DNA of 64,000 nt from the NCBI GenBank assembly GCA_904387375.1, contig CAJFLE010000004.1, positions 26,872 to 90,871 of the forward strand. Reading direction: 5' to 3'. A program made the position numbers and the translations under genes. The notes beneath the pieces were generated by a model. It saw nothing but the letters and a program-made list of their open reading frames with translations, was not told the DNA's origin and searched no databases. The stretch is from Candidatus Protoclostridium gallicola (GTDB lineage: Bacteria > Bacillota > Clostridia > Christensenellales > Pumilibacteraceae). This document shows, in pieces, positions 10,526 through 19,732 of the stretch (position 1 is the stretch's first letter; each line of letters starts with the position of its first letter).

Positions 10526-10792
10526 ATGCTGAATTTCCTGGTACTGTATTGTTGCTGCTGCCGCATGCGGCAGTGCCGCTGCGCCTGCATGCCGTCGCCC
10601 TGTCAGCCCAAGCCCGAACCGCCCTGCATGCCCTGCCCGCCCGAGCCGCCCTGCGGCTGCCGGGGCGAGGTAAGACCCGGACCGTGCGGACACCCGTGCT
10701 GCGACTGCCCTCCGCGGCCGCAGCCGCGCGGCATAATCTACCGCGAGCCTCCCTGCCGTCCGTCGCCCTGCGCGTACTGCCGGCAGAGATGA
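10526..10792 (+). CDS. Cysteine- and proline-rich small protein
   Basis: An 88-residue protein with 19 cysteines and over 20 prolines. After a short hydrophobic start (MLNFLVLY) comes CCCCRMRQCRCACM, then tandem PxPC/PPC motifs (PPCMPCPPEPPCGC) and a basic tail ending CAYCRQR. A strong Shine-Dalgarno (AAAGGAGAAAACGCC) and a terminator five bases after the stop support a real gene. The composition suggests metal binding or disulfide cross-linking, as in metallothioneins or coat and envelope proteins; neither can be decided. I recognise no family. A TATAAT at about 10489 is the likely -10. Confidence 0.65.
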   Translation: MLNFLVLYCCCCRMRQCRCACMPSPCQPKPEPPCMPCPPEPPCGCRGEVRPGPCGHPCCDCPPRPQPRGIIYREPPCRPSPCAYCRQR

Positions 10793-10796
10793 CGAA

Positions 10797-10824
10797 AGCC
10801 CCGGAGCGTCAAAACTCCGGGGCT
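10797..10824. terminator. Bidirectional terminator between the Cys-rich gene and ilvC
   Basis: AGCCCCGGAG / CTCCGGGGCT, a perfect 10-bp stem with an 8-nt loop, lies between convergent genes. Confidence 0.75.
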
Positions 10825-10844
10825 CTTGCTTTATTACGGTTTTA

Positions 10845-11876
<1,032 letters not shown>

Positions 11877-11900
11877 TTAGATTAGATTCCGTTTTACGAT

Positions 11901-11929
11901 ATTATAATCCTCGGCGCGGCATTTGTCAA
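11901..11929 (-). promoter_or_regulatory. ilvC promoter
   Basis: TTGACA (11929-11924), 17 bp, TATAAT (11906-11901). The leader is about 33 nt with an AAGGAG site. Confidence 0.8.
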
Positions 11930-11974
11930 CGATTTGAAAAGCGACGAACGGAAACGGCGCGATAAATCGAAAAA

Positions 11975-12016
11975 AAAGACCGACGGCATGAGTGCAGAGG
12001 GGAACCGTCGGTCTTT
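11975..12016 (-). terminator. Terminator downstream of the P-type ATPase gene
   Basis: On the minus strand AAAGACCGACGG and CCGTCGGTCTTT form a perfect 12-bp stem with an 18-nt loop, followed by a further T-run. It separates the ATPase transcript from the ilvC promoter. The rest of the 11862-12133 gap shows no gene. Confidence 0.75.
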
Positions 12017-12133
12017 CCAAAAGAGAAAAGAAAATGATGATGATTTGTACTTAAATTATATATCTCCCCGCCCTGCGGATATAGATATAAACGTATCCGG
12101 AAATGGTAGAATCGTTCGCATTCGGGAAAATAT

Positions 12134-14797
12134 TCAAACTCTTGCCGCAAGCTTGCGTCTGCGCTCGGACGCGCGGCGCACGAGCTTGCAGATCTCGACG
12201 AAAGGTATGATTGAGAACGCGAGGCCGAGAGCCACGGCGAACGGCGCGGCGCTTATGGGTGTGAAACCGAAGGCGTCGCGGATGCCGGGGATATACACGA
12301 CGGCGACGGTAAGCGCGAACGATACGGCGAACGCCAGCCATACGAACTTGTTCTGCTTCTTCATCGTGAATATACTGTGCGTGCGGCTGCGCGCGTTGAA
12401 GATGTGGAACAGCTTGGCGAGCGCGAGGGTCAGGAATGCCGTCGTCATGCCCGCCTGCGACGTTTCGGCGGGGATCTCCCACACGAACGCGCCGGTCAGC
12501 GCCGCCTGTTCAAGCCCGTGGCCGAGGAAGTACGCGAGCACGGTTATGACGGACAGGAACGCGCCCTGCACGAGCACGTCGGCGCCCAGGCCGTCCGCGA
12601 ATATGCCCGCTTTCGCCGGGCGCGGCGGACGTTTCATGACGTCGTCTTCCGCCTCCTCCATGCCGAGCGCGATCGCGGGCACGGTGTCGCCTATAAGGTT
12701 TATCCACAGCAGGTGCGAAGCGTCGAGTATGGTGAAGCCGAGCATGGTAGCAAAGAAGATCGCCACGACTTCGGCGAGGTTGCTGGACAGCAGGAAGGAT
12801 ATGGCCTTGCGTATGTTGTCGTATATGCGCCGTCCCTCGCCCACCGCGGTGACGATTGTCGCGAAGTTGTCGTCTGCAAGCACCATGTCCGCCGCCGATT
12901 TCGTGACATCGGTGCCCGTGATGCCCATGCCTATGCCGATGTCGGCGGACTTGATGGACGGAGCGTCGTTGACGCCGTCGCCCGTCATGGCGGTCACGCA
13001 GCCGCGCGCCTTCCATGCGCGCACTATGCGCGTCTTGTGCTCGGGCTGCACGCGGGCGTATACCGAGAATTCGGTCACGCGGTCGGCAAACTCGTCGTCG
13101 GGAATCTTCGCCATGTCCGCGCCCGTTATGGCCTGGCTGCGGTCGGTGATGATACCCAGCTCCATGGCTATGGCGACGGCGGTGTCGAGGTGGTCGCCCG
13201 TTATCATGACGGGACGTATGCCCGCCTCGCGGCAGCGCTCCACAGCCTCCCTGACTTCGGGACGGACGGGGTCTATCATGCCCACGAGGCCGATATATAC
13301 GAGGTCCTTTTCCATGTCTTCCGACTTGTCGGTTATGACCCCGGCGTTTTCGGCGTATGCGGCGGCGAGCACGCGCAGCGCCCTGTCCGCCATGCGCTTG
13401 TTGTCTGCGAGCGCGGCGGCGCGCAGCTTGTCGGTCATGGGCACTACCCTGCCGCCTTCCAGCGCGTGCGTGCAGCGGGCGAGCACTTCGTCGGGCGCGC
13501 CCTTGGTATAACGCACGTTGCCCGAGGGGGTGCGGTGGATCGTCGTCATCATCTTGCGTTCGCTGTCGAAGGGCACCTCGCCTATCCTCGGCGTTTCCGC
13601 TTCCATGGCGGTCTTATCCAGTCCGACGGCGGACGCGTAATTCACGAGCGCGCACTCCGTCGGCTCGCCTATCGCTCCGCCCTCGGCGGGACGCGCGTCC
13701 GAACACAGCGCGAGGGCGCGGGCGAGCAGCTTCTCGTCCCCGACGTGGTCGACGACGGTCATCTTGTTCTGCGTCAGCGTGCCGGTTTTGTCCGTGCAGA
13801 TTATCTCCGCGCAGCCCAGCGTTTCGACGGCGGACTGGCGGCGTATGACGGCGTTCTTTTTGGACATGCGCATGACGCCCATGGACAGCGTCAGCGTCAC
13901 GACCATCGCCATGCCTTCGGGTATGGCGGCGACGGCGAGGCTGACCGCTATTATGAAGCTGTCGAGCACCGTGCGGGCGTCAAGCTCGCCAGCGGTGACG
14001 AGGCGGACGACGAACACGACGGCGCATATACCGAGTATGATATACGTGAGCAGTTTGGACAGCTGGCCGAGCTTGCGCTGAAGCGGCGTCTTCTCTTCCT
14101 TGACGTCGGCGAGCACGCCGGCGATCTTGCCCATTTCGGTATCCATGCCCACGGCGGTCACGACGCCGCGGCCGCGGCCGTAGACGACGGTGGAACCGCT
14201 GTACGCCATGTTGCGGCGGTCGCCGAGCGCGATTCCGCTCTTAAGCGGATCGGTCTTCTTTTCGGCGGGCACGCTCTCGCCCGTCATCGCCGACTCCTCT
14301 ATCTTCATGCTCGCGCTTTCGATGAGGCGGAGATCTGCGGGCACGGCGTCGCCCGCTTCGAGCACGACGACGTCGCCGACGGTCAGTTCGCTGCTCTTTA
14401 CGGTGAGCTGTCTGCCGCCGCGCAGCACCTTGCTCGTCGCCGCCGTCATCTCTTTGAGCGCCTCTATCGCGCTGTCCGCCTTGCTCTCCTGCACCACTCC
14501 GAGCACGGCGTTGAGCAACACGACGACGGCGATTATGACGACTTCGGCTATGCCCTCGCCGCCCTCGATGATGGCAACGACGAGGCTGACCACGGCCGCG
14601 ATGCACAGCACGATGATCATGGGGTCGAGCAGCTGTTTGACGAAGCGCCGCGCGAGCGAGATCTTTTTGCCCTCTTTGAGCTTGTTCTCGCCGTACTCGG
14701 TCAGCCGCTTCGCCGCCTCTTCGTCGGACAGCCCGTTTGGCGTGGTTCCGAGATCGGCGAGCGCGGATTCCGCGCTTTCCGCATAGTACTCTTTCAT
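12134..14797 (-). CDS. P2-type cation ATPase (Ca2+/Mn2+ exporter type)
   Basis: An 887-residue P-type ATPase with all core motifs: TGES at 172-175, the phosphorylated Asp336 in CTDKTGTLT, and the hinge MTGDGVNDAPSIKSADIGI. Helix M4 reads PEGM (293-296), the Ca2+-ATPase PEGL position with Met for Leu. The cation-transporting N-terminal domain (ALADLGTTPNGLSDEEA) and four C-terminal helices match the PacL/PMCA-like group. It should expel Ca2+ or Mn2+ from the cytoplasm. A probable yybP-ykoY leader at 14827-14975 points to manganese-dependent expression, so Mn2+ efflux is a serious alternative to Ca2+. ATG 14797 follows GGAAGGAGAAGACAA. Confidence 0.9.
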   Translation of the reverse strand: MKEYYAESAESALADLGTTPNGLSDEEAAKRLTEYGENKLKEGKKISLARRFVKQLLDPMIIVLCIAAVVSLVVAIIEGGEGIAEVVIIAVVVLLNAVLGVVQESKADSAIEALKEMTAATSKVLRGGRQLTVKSSELTVGDVVVLEAGDAVPADLRLIESASMKIEESAMTGESVPAEKKTDPLKSGIALGDRRNMAYSGSTVVYGRGRGVVTAVGMDTEMGKIAGVLADVKEEKTPLQRKLGQLSKLLTYIILGICAVVFVVRLVTAGELDARTVLDSFIIAVSLAVAAIPEGMAMVVTLTLSMGVMRMSKKNAVIRRQSAVETLGCAEIICTDKTGTLTQNKMTVVDHVGDEKLLARALALCSDARPAEGGAIGEPTECALVNYASAVGLDKTAMEAETPRIGEVPFDSERKMMTTIHRTPSGNVRYTKGAPDEVLARCTHALEGGRVVPMTDKLRAAALADNKRMADRALRVLAAAYAENAGVITDKSEDMEKDLVYIGLVGMIDPVRPEVREAVERCREAGIRPVMITGDHLDTAVAIAMELGIITDRSQAITGADMAKIPDDEFADRVTEFSVYARVQPEHKTRIVRAWKARGCVTAMTGDGVNDAPSIKSADIGIGMGITGTDVTKSAADMVLADDNFATIVTAVGEGRRIYDNIRKAISFLLSSNLAEVVAIFFATMLGFTILDASHLLWINLIGDTVPAIALGMEEAEDDVMKRPPRPAKAGIFADGLGADVLVQGAFLSVITVLAYFLGHGLEQAALTGAFVWEIPAETSQAGMTTAFLTLALAKLFHIFNARSRTHSIFTMKKQNKFVWLAFAVSFALTVAVVYIPGIRDAFGFTPISAAPFAVALGLAFSIIPFVEICKLVRRASERRRKLAARV

Positions 14798-14826
14798 TTG
14801 TCTTCTCCTTCCGCAATTTCCTTCTT

Positions 14827-14975
14827 AAAAACAAAACCCGCGTATCCGAAAAATCGGGTACGCGAGTCTCATCGTTTCAAACAGTCCCGGACGCTTCCGC
14901 GCCGGCTGACGGGTGCTGCTACGCCGCTTGGCGGCGCCGATTACTCCCTCGCAGTCCGCCTCAGACGGCGGACAT
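14827..14975 (-). ncRNA. Probable yybP-ykoY (manganese) riboswitch
   Basis: On the minus strand, helix P1 can form between GCGAG (14952-14948) and CTCGC (14866-14862). The internal loop has GGAGTAA on its 5' side and GATGAGA on its 3' side, resembling the conserved GGGGAGUA and GAGAC elements of the class. Internal GC-rich hairpins lie between. The 3' P1 strand is shared with a terminator-like hairpin (CGCGTA-c-CCGA / TCGG-a-TACGCG, then GGGTTTTGTTTTT). Aptamer folding would therefore block termination. A separate GTCCGCC/GGCGGAC hairpin precedes it. Its place upstream of a P-type ATPase is a known association. The L3 metal-docking loop is not obvious, so certainty is moderate. Confidence 0.6.
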
Positions 14976-14990
14976 GGGTTTGTTTTCTAT

Positions 14991-15019
14991 ATTCTATTAT
15001 ATTCTCAAGCGTTTGTCAA
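14991..15019 (-). promoter_or_regulatory. Promoter of the riboswitch-ATPase transcript
   Basis: TTGACA (15019-15014), 17 bp, TAGAAT (14996-14991). The resulting leader is about 185 nt. Confidence 0.7.
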
Positions 15020-15038
15020 ACGTTTTGCGGCACTTAAA

Positions 15039-17939
15039 TTATTCCGTGCGCAGCGCGACGACGGGATCCTGCTTCGCCGCTTTCGCCGCCGGTATGAGCC
15101 CGGAGATGAGCGTGAGCAGCACGGACAGCGCCACCATTATGACCGCCTGCCATGCGGGCAGCGCCGCAAGAGTACCGATGCCCGTTATGGTGCCGATTAT
15201 AATATTCGCTATGACGCTGAGGATATACGTCACGACTATGCCTATCAGACCGGCGAGCAGTCCGATAATGAACGTCTCCGCCATGAACAGATTCTTGACG
15301 TCGCGCTTCCGCCCGCCCATAGCGCGTATGACGCCGATCTCTTTGATACGTTCGACGACGGACACGACGGTGATTATACCTATCATGACGGTGGACACTA
15401 CGAGCGCTATCGACGTGAACACGATGAGCGCGACGGTTATCATAGTGATGAGCATGCCCACCATTTCCATAATGACGCCCACGGTATCGGTATACGTTAT
15501 CTGATCGACTTCGTCCTTTCCGTCGTTCCACTCGTCGAGATACGCGGTAACGTCGTCCTTGCTGTCGAAATCGGAAATATAGAACGTGATGCGCGACGGC
15601 AGCGTGAGTCCGCCCAGCTCGCTCAGGTATACGACTTTATCCGACGTGCCGTATATCATGGACGTCAGATAGTTCATCAGCGTACTGAACCGATACTGAT
15701 AATCGTTCGGATCCAGTCCGCTTTCGGTGAGGAACTGATCTATGCTCGCGTTTACCATCTGAATAAATTCCTCGCGCGAATACATGGACGAAATCATGCT
15801 CAGCCCCGACGACGCGGCGGACGAGGACGCATAAGAGCCGAAGCCCTCTTCCACTTCCCGTTTTATATTGCGTTTTATATCGCCGGTGGTATCGTCTTCC
15901 GCATCGTAGTAATAGTAATACTTATACGTTACGTTGCTGATATATCTGTCCGATTCGTCCAGCAGATTGCCCTCGCTGTCCGTTGCCGCGTTGGCGTCCT
16001 TGACGACCTGCGACATCGTATCCGGATTCGTTTCGATTTCGTGCACATACTCTGACAGCGCCTTGGTATAATACAGTCCGCTGGACAGCGAACCGTACAT
16101 GACGTCGTCCTTGGGCCGGAGTATGCAGGCGACGTTGAGTTCCACCGCCTGCGACTTTTCTTCCTCGGTGAAATCGTCCGCATAAGCGTTATACGTATAC
16201 GATGCGGTCAGCCCGGCATTATTTTTATCGTATACGACGTCGTTGGGGTACCAGTAGAACTTCTTCGCATTCTCGCCCACGAAGTCCGAATAGTCGTACG
16301 GATCTTCCATGTGCGGTTTATCCGGCTGATAAAACTCGTTGTATTCGCCGTTTTCCTCTCCCACATAACTGAATGCATAGTTGACGAACTCGCGCGCGGA
16401 GACGTAGCCGAACTGCGCGAGCATGAGATCGGTCAGCTCGCTGTCCGAATTGAGCACGAGCACGAGCGAGTTCTTGTCTCCCTGCTCGGGATAACTGCCA
16501 TAGAGCAGATCGTACTGCGACATGATATAGTCCTCGCTGTCCGGCAGTTCGCTGAACGTGCCTATGCTGCTTATCATGCTCGCATACGACGCATATTCCT
16601 CTATTTCGCCGAGCACGCTCGCGTATATGGCGCGTATGCCGGTCACGGATATCGTGCCGTTCTCTATCGGATTGCCGTCCGCGTCGAGAGCGCCTTCCTC
16701 GTCGTAAACGTAGTCGGTGTAGATATTGTTGGCGAAATTGATGCCGTAGCTGTACCGTATGGCCTCGTAATATTCCTCCGGCATTTTTTCGACGTAGTCG
16801 ATATAGTCCTGCGTGATGTTATTGGTTATCTGTGTGCCGCCCAGCTGCGTCAGCGTTTCCACCATATGGTTGAGATAAATTTTGTTGCTCTCGTAATACG
16901 ATTTGTCCTCGTCTTCGAGCATGTTCATTGTCAGGCTGAGCAGCTGCGAATAGTCCACGGCGTTCTGCGACACGTACAGCGGATAGCCGGACAGCATGTC
17001 GTTCTGCATACTGGCTATGTAGCCCTGTATACCCGACGAGAAGGCGAGCACTATCGCCACGCCGATTATGCCTATCGACCCGGCAATGCCCACCATGATG
17101 GTGCGCCCTTTCTTTGCGATGAGGTTGCGGCCGGACAGAGCGAACGCCGTGGCAAACCCCATTTTCGCGCGCTCTTTGCGCTTCTTTTTACCGCCGTCGG
17201 CAGCGGCTTCCGCCGCTTCCTTTTCGGCGCGGGCGCGACACTCCGCCTCCTCTTCCTCGTCGGAATACGGATCGGTATCGTATATCATCTGTCCGTCGAG
17301 CAGGCTGATGATACGCGTGGAATACTGCTGCGCGAGCTCTGGGTTGTGCGTGACCATGATGACGAGCCGCTCGCCGGCGATCTCCTTCATCAGATTCATT
17401 ATCTGCACGCTCGTCTTGGTGTCGAGCGCGCCGGTGGGTTCGTCGGCAAGCAGTATTTCCGGATCGTTGACAAGGGCGCGGGCAATCGCGACGCGCTGGC
17501 ACTGCCCGCCGGAAAGCTGATTGGGGCGTTTGTTCAGATGCTCGCCCAAGCCCACTTTTTCCAGCACCGCTTTGGCGCGTGCGCGGCGCTCGGCCTTGCT
17601 CACGCCGGCAATGGTAAGCGCAAGTTCGACGTTGCCGAGCACCGTCTGATGCGGGATGAGGTTATAGCTCTGGAACACGAAGCCGATGCGATGGTTGCGG
17701 TATACGTCCCATTCGCGGTCGCCGAACGATTTGGTGGAGCGGCCGTTTATGACGAGGTCGCCGGACGTATATTTGTCCAGCCCGCCGATGATATTGAGCA
17801 GCGTGGTTTTTCCGCAGCCGCTCGGACCGAGGATGGACACGAATTCGTTCGCGCGGAAATTGACGCTGACGCCTTTGAGCGCCGGAACGTCCTCTCCCGC
17901 AACTTTGTAATTTTTCCTGATGTCTGTAAGTCTTAACAT
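15039..17939 (-). CDS. ABC transporter: fused ATPase and MacB/FtsX-type permease
   Basis: A 966-residue fusion. Residues 1-225 are a MacB/LolD-type ATPase: Walker A GPSGCGKTT, Q-loop FVFQSYNLIPHQT, signature LSGGQCQRVAIAR and Walker B LLADEPTGALD. A charged linker leads to a first membrane helix. A large extracytoplasmic domain of about 400 residues follows, then three C-terminal helices with the FtsX-type sequence ERIKEIGVIRAMGGRKRDV. Such pumps work on substrates at the outer membrane face (peptides, antibiotics, lipoproteins) by mechanotransmission. A palindrome ATTGTCAA-N6-TTGACAAT lies 25 bp before the start. There is no adjacent two-component system, so the substrate is unknown. Confidence 0.88.
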   Translation of the reverse strand: MLRLTDIRKNYKVAGEDVPALKGVSVNFRANEFVSILGPSGCGKTTLLNIIGGLDKYTSGDLVINGRSTKSFGDREWDVYRNHRIGFVFQSYNLIPHQTVLGNVELALTIAGVSKAERRARAKAVLEKVGLGEHLNKRPNQLSGGQCQRVAIARALVNDPEILLADEPTGALDTKTSVQIMNLMKEIAGERLVIMVTHNPELAQQYSTRIISLLDGQMIYDTDPYSDEEEEAECRARAEKEAAEAAADGGKKKRKERAKMGFATAFALSGRNLIAKKGRTIMVGIAGSIGIIGVAIVLAFSSGIQGYIASMQNDMLSGYPLYVSQNAVDYSQLLSLTMNMLEDEDKSYYESNKIYLNHMVETLTQLGGTQITNNITQDYIDYVEKMPEEYYEAIRYSYGINFANNIYTDYVYDEEGALDADGNPIENGTISVTGIRAIYASVLGEIEEYASYASMISSIGTFSELPDSEDYIMSQYDLLYGSYPEQGDKNSLVLVLNSDSELTDLMLAQFGYVSAREFVNYAFSYVGEENGEYNEFYQPDKPHMEDPYDYSDFVGENAKKFYWYPNDVVYDKNNAGLTASYTYNAYADDFTEEEKSQAVELNVACILRPKDDVMYGSLSSGLYYTKALSEYVHEIETNPDTMSQVVKDANAATDSEGNLLDESDRYISNVTYKYYYYYDAEDDTTGDIKRNIKREVEEGFGSYASSSAASSGLSMISSMYSREEFIQMVNASIDQFLTESGLDPNDYQYRFSTLMNYLTSMIYGTSDKVVYLSELGGLTLPSRITFYISDFDSKDDVTAYLDEWNDGKDEVDQITYTDTVGVIMEMVGMLITMITVALIVFTSIALVVSTVMIGIITVVSVVERIKEIGVIRAMGGRKRDVKNLFMAETFIIGLLAGLIGIVVTYILSVIANIIIGTITGIGTLAALPAWQAVIMVALSVLLTLISGLIPAAKAAKQDPVVALRTE

Positions 17940-17963
17940 AGGTCAGTCGGCTCCGTGATCGGC

Positions 17964-17985
17964 ATTGTCAAATACGGTTGACAAT
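17964..17985. promoter_or_regulatory. Perfect inverted repeat upstream of the ABC gene
   Basis: ATTGTCAA-ATACGG-TTGACAAT, two 8-bp half-sites 6 bp apart, a typical operator for a dimeric repressor. It lies between the ABC gene start and a weak candidate promoter (TGAGTATGAT on the minus strand). Confidence 0.5.
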
Positions 17986-18099
17986 TCGTAATCATACTCA
18001 GTTTAATATTTGTTTATTAAATGTTTATTAAAACGCAGGATTATATGCGAACGTATGGCAAATACGACATATATACTGCGGCAATCTACGGCAATTTAC

Positions 18100-18128
18100 T
18101 TGACAAAGTCCGCCGTTTCTTTTATACT
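18100..18128 (+). promoter_or_regulatory. Leaderless promoter of the 18136 gene
   Basis: TTGACA (18100-18105), 17 bp, TATACT (18123-18128), seven bases, ATG at 18136. It excludes longer upstream frame starts. Confidence 0.8.
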
Positions 18129-18135
18129 TTTCGGT

Positions 18136-18642
18136 ATGGAAAATCAAAAGACAGGAAAACTGAACATTCTCGGATCCGGACTCGCATTCCTGATCACCGT
18201 ATATATCGGCGTCATTTACATTCTGCTCATGTCCGGCGGCGGCAGCGGCAACATCGCTTACGAAATCACGACCGACTATGCCGGATACTGGGCGTACCGT
18301 TTCGTCATCTGCATACTTATGTATGTATGCTGCATTGTGAACGTCATAGCCATTCCCTCTTATTTTGCCCTCAAGTCGAAAAATTCGTCCTCGCCGGCAA
18401 GGAAATTTATGGGAGCGGCTCAGCTCGTCAGCGCGGTCGTCATGCTCGTGCTCGTGATCATGTTCTGGACGGCGCAGGGGCCCATCTTCGACGGCGACGT
18501 TTCCACTCCGTTCGCGACCCCCTACCGCATCATCGAACTCGTATTCGCGATACTTCAGCTGCCGGCGCTCGTGCTTACCGTGCTGTATACGGCGAACAAC
18601 GATATGATGAAGAAGATAAAGAAAAAGTACAACAAAATGTGA
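18136..18642 (+). CDS. Small polytopic membrane protein, unknown
   Basis: A 168-residue protein with four clear hydrophobic segments (LAFLITVYIGVIYILLM; RFVICILMYVCCIVNVIAI; AQLVSAVVMLVLVIMFW; IIELVFAILQLPALVLTVLY) and a basic tail KKIKKKYNKM. No family is recognised. The start follows from the leaderless promoter seven bases before the ATG. It is monocistronic, ended by a terminator at 18662-18687, and divergent from the ABC transporter gene. Confidence 0.65.
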   Translation: MENQKTGKLNILGSGLAFLITVYIGVIYILLMSGGGSGNIAYEITTDYAGYWAYRFVICILMYVCCIVNVIAIPSYFALKSKNSSSPARKFMGAAQLVSAVVMLVLVIMFWTAQGPIFDGDVSTPFATPYRIIELVFAILQLPALVLTVLYTANNDMMKKIKKKYNKM

Positions 18643-18661
18643 ATTACTCAGATAATATGCG

Positions 18662-18687
18662 AAAGGACGCGGGAATCCGCGTCCTTT
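18662..18687. terminator. Intrinsic terminator
   Basis: AAAGGACGCGG / CCGCGTCCTTT with a 4-nt loop, followed by T residues, between convergent membrane-protein genes. Confidence 0.75.
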
Positions 18688-18699
18688 TCTCTTTGCTTT

Positions 18700-19017
18700 T
18701 TATTTTGCCCACACGTACGCCTGGGTCATCGCAGCAGCCATACCGCCTATGACGAACATCGCTTCGTCCATGCCTGTGCCCAGCCCCGCGAGGGATATGG
18801 GCAGCCATACGCCGAAACCGAGCACGAGCAGCGCGACGATCGGCACGAGGACGAAAAGTCCGGCGCGGTCGAAAGCGCGGGCGGCTTCCGCCAGCATCCA
18901 CACGAACGAGAGCGCCGCGAGGATCCAGCCGGGTATGAACCAATAGAACACCGCGCTTAATATGAGTATGGTCAGCGTGACCGCGGCAAGCACGCTTTTG
19001 GATACTTTCGCAAACAT
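18700..19017 (-). CDS. Small membrane protein of the uraA-upp unit, unknown
   Basis: A 105-residue protein with three or four hydrophobic segments (VTLTILILSAVFYWFIPGW; GLFVLVPIVALLVLGFGVW; a glycine-rich MFVIGGMAAAMTQAYVW) ending in a Trp-Ala-Lys tail. ATG 19017 follows a Shine-Dalgarno (AAGGAGATTGCTCTGTT). It starts 29 bp after the upp stop on the same strand without an intervening terminator, so it is probably the last gene of the uraA-upp transcript. No function can be assigned. Confidence 0.6.
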   Translation of the reverse strand: MFAKVSKSVLAAVTLTILILSAVFYWFIPGWILAALSFVWMLAEAARAFDRAGLFVLVPIVALLVLGFGVWLPISLAGLGTGMDEAMFVIGGMAAAMTQAYVWAK

Positions 19018-19046
19018 AACAGAGCAATCTCCTTGACCCGTTTATT

Positions 19047-19730
19047 TTAATGTAATCGGACGGATATGTCAAGCGATTTGAGCCGCTCGTCGCATTTTGG
19101 GCGACACTTCGTGCCGAACAGCCGGTCGCCGGCGTCGCCAAGCCCGGGAAGGATATAGCAATTTGCGTTGAGCTGCCTGTCGCACGTGGATACGAACACG
19201 TCCACGTCGGGGTGCGCCTCTGTGACGCGCTTTATGCCCTCCGGGCAGCCGATGATAGCCATGAACTTGATGCGCTTCACCCCGCGGCGTTTGAGCAGGT
19301 CTATCGCGTCGCACGCCGAGCCGCCCGTCGCCAGCATGGGGTCGAGCAGTATCGCCGTCATGTTCTCTATACCGTCGGGCAGTTTGCAGTAATACTCGTG
19401 CGGGATTGCGGTTTCCTCGTCGCGGTACATGCCGATGTGACCGACGCGCGCGTTGGGGAAAATCTTGTGCACGCCGTTGACCATGCCCAGCCCCGCGCGG
19501 AGTATGGGCACGATGGCGATCGACTTCTCGGCGACCATTTCCTGCTCGCACGTTTCCAGCGGCGTTTCCACCGTCACCGTGCGCGTGGGCGCGTCGCGGA
19601 ACGCCTCGTAACTCATTACGAGCGTTATTTCCTCCACGAGTTCGCGGAACTCCTTCATCGGGGTGTTCTTGTCCCGCAGTATGGCTATCTTGTGCTTTAT
19701 GAGCGGATGATCGAATATCATGAGCGACAT
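19047..19730 (-). CDS. upp: Uracil phosphoribosyltransferase
   Basis: A 227-residue enzyme making UMP from uracil and PRPP in pyrimidine salvage. The start MSLMIFDHPLIKHKIA, the segment PILRAGLGMV, the PRPP-binding loop LLDPMLATGGSA and the uracil-binding LPGLGDAGDRLFGTK are all typical. About 18 extra residues (CRPKCDERLKSLDISVRLH) follow the usual C-terminus. It starts 2 bp after the uraA stop with GGAGGAATAGTT before the ATG, so the two are co-expressed. Confidence 0.95.
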   Translation of the reverse strand: MSLMIFDHPLIKHKIAILRDKNTPMKEFRELVEEITLVMSYEAFRDAPTRTVTVETPLETCEQEMVAEKSIAIVPILRAGLGMVNGVHKIFPNARVGHIGMYRDEETAIPHEYYCKLPDGIENMTAILLDPMLATGGSACDAIDLLKRRGVKRIKFMAIIGCPEGIKRVTEAHPDVDVFVSTCDRQLNANCYILPGLGDAGDRLFGTKCRPKCDERLKSLDISVRLH

Positions 19731-19732
19731 AA

